From NCBI GenBank assembly GCA_044225565.1, contig JBGAIL010000168.1, forward strand, positions 1 to 10,076: a stretch of 10,076 bases of DNA, given 5' to 3'. The translations under genes and the position numbers were made by a program. Shown one piece after another: positions 6,710-10,076 of the stretch. The notes beneath the pieces were generated by a model. That model saw nothing but the letters and a program-made list of their open reading frames with translations. It was not told the origin of the DNA and searched no databases. Position 1 is the first letter of the stretch. Each line of letters begins with the position of its first letter. The DNA is from CAVXAE01 sp044225565. Its GTDB lineage: Bacteria > Pseudomonadota > Gammaproteobacteria > Steroidobacterales > Steroidobacteraceae.

Positions 6710-6870
6710 GGCGTCGTTGCGGGCGGCCTCTTCGGTGAGCCTGGAAAGCTGGGCCTGCAGCCTTCTTCGGTGAGCCTGGAAAGCTGGGCCTGCAGCCTGC
6801 GATTCTCCGCGGCCAGATCCTGCGCCCCGGCAGGTTCGTCCTGCCTGGACTCCGTGAAGAGTCGATTCAT
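6634..6870 (-). pseudogene. Displaced N-terminal fragment of the diguanylate cyclase gene
   Basis: Translation from ATG 6870, 23 bp after the tyrA stop, reads MNRLFTESRQDEPAGAQDLA, then a coiled-coil-like AENRRLQAQLSRLTEE. It should then continue as AARNDAVLRKTQEREL into the cyclase. Because of the second copy of a 35-bp repeat it instead reads GCRPSFPGSPKRPP and ends at 6634, giving 78 residues whose second half is out of frame. The split is therefore a frameshift within one gene, not two genes. It may be a real mutation, a switchable repeat, or a sequencing or assembly artefact. The short product itself is unlikely to be functional. Confidence 0.75.
6729..6798. repeat. Exact 35-bp tandem duplication inside the diguanylate cyclase gene
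   Basis: Bases 6729-6763 and 6764-6798 are identical over all 35 positions. Each copy starts TCTTCGGTGAGCC and ends GGGCCTGCAGCCT on the plus strand. The base before the first copy (C 6728) differs from its counterpart (T 6763), and the base after the second copy (G 6799) differs from T 6764, so the limits are exact. The unit encodes RLQAQLSRLTEE-type coiled-coil sequence on the minus strand. As 35 = 3x11+2, two copies break the reading frame while one copy keeps it. Confidence 0.97.
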
Positions 6871-6893
6871 CGGCTCCCTTGCCAGACGTGCGT

Positions 6894-8018
6894 TCAGGCC
6901 CGCCGTTCTGTGACGCTGCGACGGTCTTCCAGATAATCGCGCCCGCGGCGCATTAACGCAACAAAAGCTTCGTGATCCTGCGACAGCACGGCGCGTCGCA
7001 GACGCTCCACCGCTTTCGAGAGCGCCTCGAGAGATTCGGCGCCGTAGTCGTTGAGGCTCTGGATCTCGAAGTAGAGATCCGGGCTCTCCTGGGCGACGCG
7101 GCTCGCGACGTCGAGCTGCGCATCGAAGGTGGTGCTCGAGAGCTTCGCGAGCTTCGGCGCCGCCTCGCCGCTTTCGGCGAGCGCGGTGAAGAACGCGATG
7201 TTGAGCGCATGCGAGAGGCCGAGCACGTAGGCGATGAGCCGATCGTGGTCGTCGAGGCTCATCACCACCTGCTCCGCCATCGTGGGCGCGAAGAGCTCCT
7301 TCGCGCGCTGCAGCGCTTCCTCGCAGCCCAGGTCCACGAAGATGACGTGGCGACCGGACAGCAGCTCCGTGTCCGGCCCGAACATCGGGTGGATCGAGGT
7401 GACTTTGCATCCGTGCGAGCGCAAGGCCATGAGACCCGAGCGCAGCGGCGACTTCAGCGAGCCGACGTCGAAGATGATGCCCTGCGGCCGGCGCAGTGCG
7501 AGATCGCGCAGGATGGCATCCGTGGCGCCGAGCGGTGTGGCGAGCACGATGAAGTCGTGATCGAGCTCGAGAGCGCGCCAGTCCTCGGTGCCGCGGGCGC
7601 CAGCCGGCGCGCCCGCCGGATCCGCAACCTGCACATCGAATCCCTGAGACGCGAGGAATTCCACGAACCACCGGCCCATCTTGCCGCTGCCCCCGATGAC
7701 CAGCGCGCGACGGCCGGAGCCCGCGCCACCGGCCGCGACGCTCGCCTGCTCCTGGGTGGTGAGCGAGGAGCGGATGAGCATGCGCAACAGATTTTCCGCC
7801 AGGTCCGGCGAGACCCCGAGCTCCTGAGCGGTATTGCGTGCGCCCAGGATCACTTCGCGCTCGCGTTCGTAATCCCGCGTGGGGCGCCCCGCCGTGCGCT
7901 TCACGCGTGCCACCTCGCGGCTCACGGCCTTGCGCTCGGCCACCAGCTCGAGAAACTGGCGGTCGATGGCATTCAGGCGGGTGCGCAGATCATCCAGGCT
8001 GATGTCGTCGCCGGTCAT
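6894..8018 (-). CDS. tyrA: Bifunctional chorismate mutase/prephenate dehydrogenase (T-protein)
   Basis: This enzyme converts chorismate to prephenate and then, with NAD+, to 4-hydroxyphenylpyruvate, the last-but-one step of tyrosine synthesis. The 374 residues match E. coli TyrA in length (373) and order. The N-terminal AroQ-type mutase helices run about 5-90 (LDDLRTRLNAIDRQFLELVAERKAVSREV is split there, then YERERE and LAENLLRMLIRSS). The dinucleotide fold starts with ALVIGGSGKMGRWF, whose glycines lie at 109-115. The catalytic-histidine block SIHPMFGPD carries H210. DHDRLIAYVLGLSHALN and the helical C-terminus follow. ATG 8018 is supported by family alignment; a strong AGGAGG lies too far upstream (8045-8050) to serve it directly. 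The cyclase gene follows 23 bp downstream, so the two are probably co-transcribed. Feedback inhibition by tyrosine is expected from the family but cannot be seen here. Confidence 0.96.
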   Translation of the reverse strand: MTGDDISLDDLRTRLNAIDRQFLELVAERKAVSREVARVKRTAGRPTRDYEREREVILGARNTAQELGVSPDLAENLLRMLIRSSLTTQEQASVAAGGAGSGRRALVIGGSGKMGRWFVEFLASQGFDVQVADPAGAPAGARGTEDWRALELDHDFIVLATPLGATDAILRDLALRRPQGIIFDVGSLKSPLRSGLMALRSHGCKVTSIHPMFGPDTELLSGRHVIFVDLGCEEALQRAKELFAPTMAEQVVMSLDDHDRLIAYVLGLSHALNIAFFTALAESGEAAPKLAKLSSTTFDAQLDVASRVAQESPDLYFEIQSLNDYGAESLEALSKAVERLRRAVLSQDHEAFVALMRRGRDYLEDRRSVTERRA

Positions 8019-8159
8019 GGGAAAGGCCCGTCTCGTGGAACGAGCCTCCTTTTATCGGCGTCCCCGTGCGGCCGCAAGCCCGCCGAAGCCCCTGTGGCGG
8101 GCGCCAAAGTCGCGCGGCGGCCGTGAACATTGGCGGGTGCGGCACTAACATGCGCCTCC
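8019..8159. promoter_or_regulatory. Divergent intergenic region between tyrA and pdxH
   Basis: This is a 141-bp gap, rich in GC. For tyrA (minus strand), GATAAA at 8051-8056 resembles a -10 box, with TTGCGG at 8072-8077 as a poor -35 only 15 bp away. A perfect AGGAGG lies at 8045-8050 (minus strand), and a small inverted repeat CTCGT/ACGAG with a 3-base loop occupies 8032-8044, between it and the tyrA ATG. If GATAAA is the real -10 box, the transcript would start near 8044 with this hairpin at its 5' end. No clear promoter was seen for pdxH. All element calls are by eye. Confidence 0.3.
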
Positions 8160-8849
8160 ATGAACCCCCATGCGCTCGATGAGCTCCTGCCCGATCCCCT
8201 CCCTGCCACGCCGATGCGCCTGCTGGCGGACTGGCTCGCCGAGGCGGCAGGCCGCCGCCTGCAGCCGAACCCGAATGCCATGGTGCTGGCGACCAGCACG
8301 CCGGATGGGCATCCCTCCGCCAGGGTGGTGCTCTGCAAGGAGGTGGCGATCGACGAGGGCTATGTCGTGTTCTACACGAACTACCAGTCGCACAAGGGTC
8401 GCGAGCTCACCGCGAATCCGCGCGCGGCGGCCGTCATCCACTGGGATCACCTGCATCGGCAGATCCGCATCGAGGGCCAGGTCGCCCAGGCGCCGTCCGA
8501 GCAGAGCGATGCGTACTTCGCCTCGCGGCCCTGGCAGAGCCGCATCGGAGCGTGGGCCAGCGCGCAGAGCCGGCCCATCGCCTCGCGCGAACAGCTGCTG
8601 GCTGCGGTCTCGCAGGCCGAGCAGCGCTTCGGCGCTCCGAAGTCTTCCGCGACCACGGGCGAGGTCGAAGTGAATATCCCCCGCCCGCCGCACTGGGGCG
8701 GCTATCGCCTGTGGGCGGATGCCGTCGAGCTGTGGTCGGAAGGTTCGGCGCGAGTGCATGACCGCGCTCGATGGGCGCGCAAGCTCAAGGCGCTCGGCCC
8801 GGGCAAGTTCGAAACGCAGCCGTGGACCGCGACACGCCTGCAGCCGTGA
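8160..8849 (+). CDS. pdxH: Pyridoxamine/pyridoxine 5'-phosphate oxidase
   Basis: This FMN enzyme oxidises pyridoxine-5'-phosphate or pyridoxamine-5'-phosphate to pyridoxal-5'-phosphate, in the final step of vitamin B6 synthesis and in salvage. I chose ATG 8160 (MNPHALDELLPDPLPATPMRL), giving 229 residues, close to the E. coli 218. A TTG at 8130 would only add a non-conserved MAGAALTCAS. Family blocks are NAMVLATSTPDGHPSARVVL, GYVVFYTNYQSHKGRELTANP, HWDHLHRQIRIEGQV and YFASRPWQSRIGAWAS. The substrate-binding R198-V-H200-D-R motif near the C-terminus matches RxHDR of the family, and the usual C-terminal RL-x-P ending is present (RLQP). The stop overlaps the GTG start of the downstream ABC ATPase gene, so the two are probably one transcriptional unit. 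No strong ribosome site is visible. Confidence 0.95.
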   Translation: MNPHALDELLPDPLPATPMRLLADWLAEAAGRRLQPNPNAMVLATSTPDGHPSARVVLCKEVAIDEGYVVFYTNYQSHKGRELTANPRAAAVIHWDHLHRQIRIEGQVAQAPSEQSDAYFASRPWQSRIGAWASAQSRPIASREQLLAAVSQAEQRFGAPKSSATTGEVEVNIPRPPHWGGYRLWADAVELWSEGSARVHDRARWARKLKALGPGKFETQPWTATRLQP

Positions 8850-9625
8850 GCAGACCGCCCTCGGCGGTTCTCACGGCCGAGCGGCTTGCCATTCGCGGCG
8901 GCCCGCGCGAGCTGGTGAAGGACCTCGACGCACACTTCGCCGCCGGCGAGTTCATCGCCATTCTCGGTCGCAATGGCTCGGGGAAGACCTTGAGCCTGCA
9001 CACCCTGGCGGGGTTGCTCGAGCCCGCTGACGGACTGGTGCGACTGGCGGGCCAGCCCCTCGCGCAGTTGCGACGTCGTGCCATCGCACGGCGGATGGGC
9101 CTGCTGATGCAAGACCTGGAGGAAGGCTTCACGATGACGGCTCTCGAAGCCGTTCTGATCGGCCGGCACCCGCATCTGCGGATGTGGCAGTGGGAAACCG
9201 CCGCCGACGAGCAGCTCGCGCGTGGAGCCCTGGGCCGTGTCGGACTGGACCATCTCGCGACGCGCAACGTGGAGACGCTGTCCGGAGGCGAGCAGCGCCG
9301 CGTTGCGGTGGCCACGCTGCTCGCGCAACAGCCGGAGATCTTTCTTCTGGACGAGCCGACGAATCATCTCGATCCGCAGCACCAGCTGCACGTGCTCACC
9401 TTGTTCCGCGGGTTGGCGAATGCGGGAAGCACGGTCATCGCGACGCTGCACGACCCCACTCTCGCCGCGCGATTCGCAGACCGGATCATCCTGTTGTTCG
9501 GCGATGGACGGTGGCGCGCGGGGCCGACACGTGAAGTGCTCACCGCAGAATCGCTTTCGGAACTTTATTTCACGCCGATGCTGGAGCTGGGGGGCGAGGG
9601 ACGCCGTGTTTTCGTGAGTGCCTGA
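8846..9625 (+). CDS. ABC transporter ATP-binding protein, BtuD/FhuC type
   Basis: This is an ATPase subunit of an ABC importer for cobalamin, haem or ferric-siderophore, acting at the inner face of the cytoplasmic membrane. From GTG 8846 the protein has 259 residues. Walker A is GRNGSGKT (41-48), the Q-loop glutamine is Q89 in LMQD, the signature is LSGGEQ (145-150), Walker B is IFLLDE (D169, E170) followed by PTNHLD, and the H-loop histidine is H202 in TLHD. The block ALEAVLIGRHPHL after the Q-loop is typical of the BtuD/FecE/FhuC group. GTG 8846 gives a GTGA overlap with pdxH; GTG 8822 is an alternative adding eight residues. The matching permease is most likely the gene at 4714, but four genes' worth of distance and opposite-strand genes separate them. 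The substrate is not determined by the sequence. Confidence 0.9.
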   Translation: MSRPPSAVLTAERLAIRGGPRELVKDLDAHFAAGEFIAILGRNGSGKTLSLHTLAGLLEPADGLVRLAGQPLAQLRRRAIARRMGLLMQDLEEGFTMTALEAVLIGRHPHLRMWQWETAADEQLARGALGRVGLDHLATRNVETLSGGEQRRVAVATLLAQQPEIFLLDEPTNHLDPQHQLHVLTLFRGLANAGSTVIATLHDPTLAARFADRIILLFGDGRWRAGPTREVLTAESLSELYFTPMLELGGEGRRVFVSA

Positions 9626-9656
9626 ACCGGCGCACCGGAAACTACGGCACCGGTCG
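9626..9656. terminator. Possible weak hairpin between two convergent genes
   Basis: The 31-bp gap between the ABC ATPase stop and the phosphatase stop holds an imperfect inverted repeat. ACCGG (9626-9630) pairs with CCGGT (9650-9654), with an inner CCG/CGG pair around a GAAACTA loop. There is no T-run on either side, so intrinsic termination is uncertain. The position between convergent genes is the main support. Confidence 0.22.
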
Positions 9657-10076
9657 TCAACACCCGAGTGATTCCAGCACCGCCTCATGCAGCGCGGCAT
9701 TGCCCGCCGCCAGCACCGTGGTCGTCTCGAGCCCCACGGGCCCACCACGCAGATCCGTGAACACACCGCCCGCTTCCCGCACGATGACAGTGAGCGCCGC
9801 GATATCGAGGATGTTCACGTCAGACTCGATCACCACGTCGAGCGATCCGCGCGCAAGCAGATGGTAATGGACGAAATCCCCGTAGCCGCGGATGCGGCTG
9901 ACGCGCGGGATCAGCCCGCCGAAGCGCGCCCACTGCGGTGACTTCGCGAGCGTTTTGAGATTTCCCGTGGACACGATGGCCTTCGACAGCTCCGGGGTCG
10001 CCGCCACCCGGATGGGTTTGCCATCCAGGAACGCGCCCGCGCCTTTCTCTGCCCACGCCAGCTCGCCGTACGTCGG
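9657..10076 (-). CDS. Inositol monophosphatase-family phosphatase, HisN-like, 5' end cut by the window
   Basis: This is a predicted Mg2+-dependent phosphomonoesterase of the inositol-monophosphatase superfamily, which includes histidinol-phosphate phosphatase HisN, inositol phosphatase and CysQ. The frame is open from the window edge (PTYGELAWAEKGAGAFLDGKPI) to TGA 9657, so 139 C-terminal residues are seen. YGELAWAEKGAGAF is the usual block after the first metal site. RGYGDFVHYHLLARGSLDVVIES and the metal-binding aspartate in NILDIAALTVIVREAGG come later. The N-terminal metal residues (GEE and DPIDGT motifs) lie outside the window. The GYGDF wording and the D-x-AAL-x-VIVREAGG block resemble the HisN branch as I recall it, so histidinol-phosphatase is favoured over inositol phosphatase, but substrate is not provable here. 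An internal GTG at 10007 is a valine, not a start. Confidence 0.85.
   Translation of the reverse strand, partial: PTYGELAWAEKGAGAFLDGKPIRVAATPELSKAIVSTGNLKTLAKSPQWARFGGLIPRVSRIRGYGDFVHYHLLARGSLDVVIESDVNILDIAALTVIVREAGGVFTDLRGGPVGLETTTVLAAGNAALHEAVLESLGC

Noticed and set aside
6634..7671. Single 345-codon minus-strand frame running through tyrA into the cyclase N-terminus
   Set aside because: Most of it is out of frame with TyrA. Only the part after ATG 6870 is real coding sequence, and that breaks at the 35-bp duplication.
6972..8126. 384-codon plus-strand frame opposite tyrA
   Set aside because: It mirrors the TyrA codons and shows no domain or motif. The minus strand has full similarity to the T-protein.
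8702..9766. 354-codon minus-strand frame opposite the ABC ATPase
   Set aside because: It is a shadow of pdxH and the ATPase gene, whose Walker A, signature and Walker B motifs are unambiguous. It has no recognisable protein features.

Overview
The window is a gene-dense, GC-rich bacterial chromosome segment (by eye roughly two thirds G+C). It has eleven protein-coding loci, one of them frameshifted, and almost no non-coding DNA. The gene set points to a gammaproteobacterium outside the enterics: a fused chorismate mutase/prephenate dehydrogenase (TyrA), an ErpA very close to the E. coli protein, PdxH, an RppH Nudix hydrolase, and a tyrS - M23 peptidase - erpA - bactofilin order that I recall from pseudomonads and relatives. 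I cannot name the genus. I see no phage, transposon, CRISPR or RNA gene. This is ordinary chromosomal backbone, with one clear anomaly described below.

Left part (1-4656). A 3'-truncated tyrosyl-tRNA synthetase gene (minus strand) is divergent from a membrane-anchored M23 peptidoglycan endopeptidase (plus). That gene meets, tail to tail, a four-gene minus-strand operon that reads rppH, a membrane coiled-coil protein (DUF6776-like), a bactofilin, then erpA. Junctions in the operon are tight: ATGA overlap, 1 bp, 14 bp. The bactofilin, the membrane coiled-coil protein and the M23 endopeptidase could form a cell-wall or shape module. ErpA and RppH serve Fe-S maturation and mRNA decay.

Middle (4714-8018). 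A FecCD/BtuC-type permease for cobalamin or iron chelates (plus) is convergent with a minus-strand tyrA plus diguanylate cyclase pair. The diguanylate cyclase gene carries an exact 35-bp tandem duplication (6729-6763 and 6764-6798) in its coiled-coil coding region. Because 35 is not a multiple of 3, the duplication splits the gene into an N-terminal fragment and a body that can start only internally, for example at GTG 6709. Removing one copy restores a single 381-codon frame.

Right part (8160-10076). pdxH (plus) overlaps an ABC ATPase gene of the BtuD/FhuC type by GTGA. The ATPase is the likely partner of the permease at 4714, although tyrA, the cyclase gene and pdxH lie between them and no binding protein is visible. 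The window ends inside a minus-strand inositol-monophosphatase/HisN-like phosphatase gene that lacks its 5' half here.

No stretch over 300 bases lacks a gene. The longest gaps are about 120-140 bp, at the divergent promoters 1141-1260 and 8019-8159.
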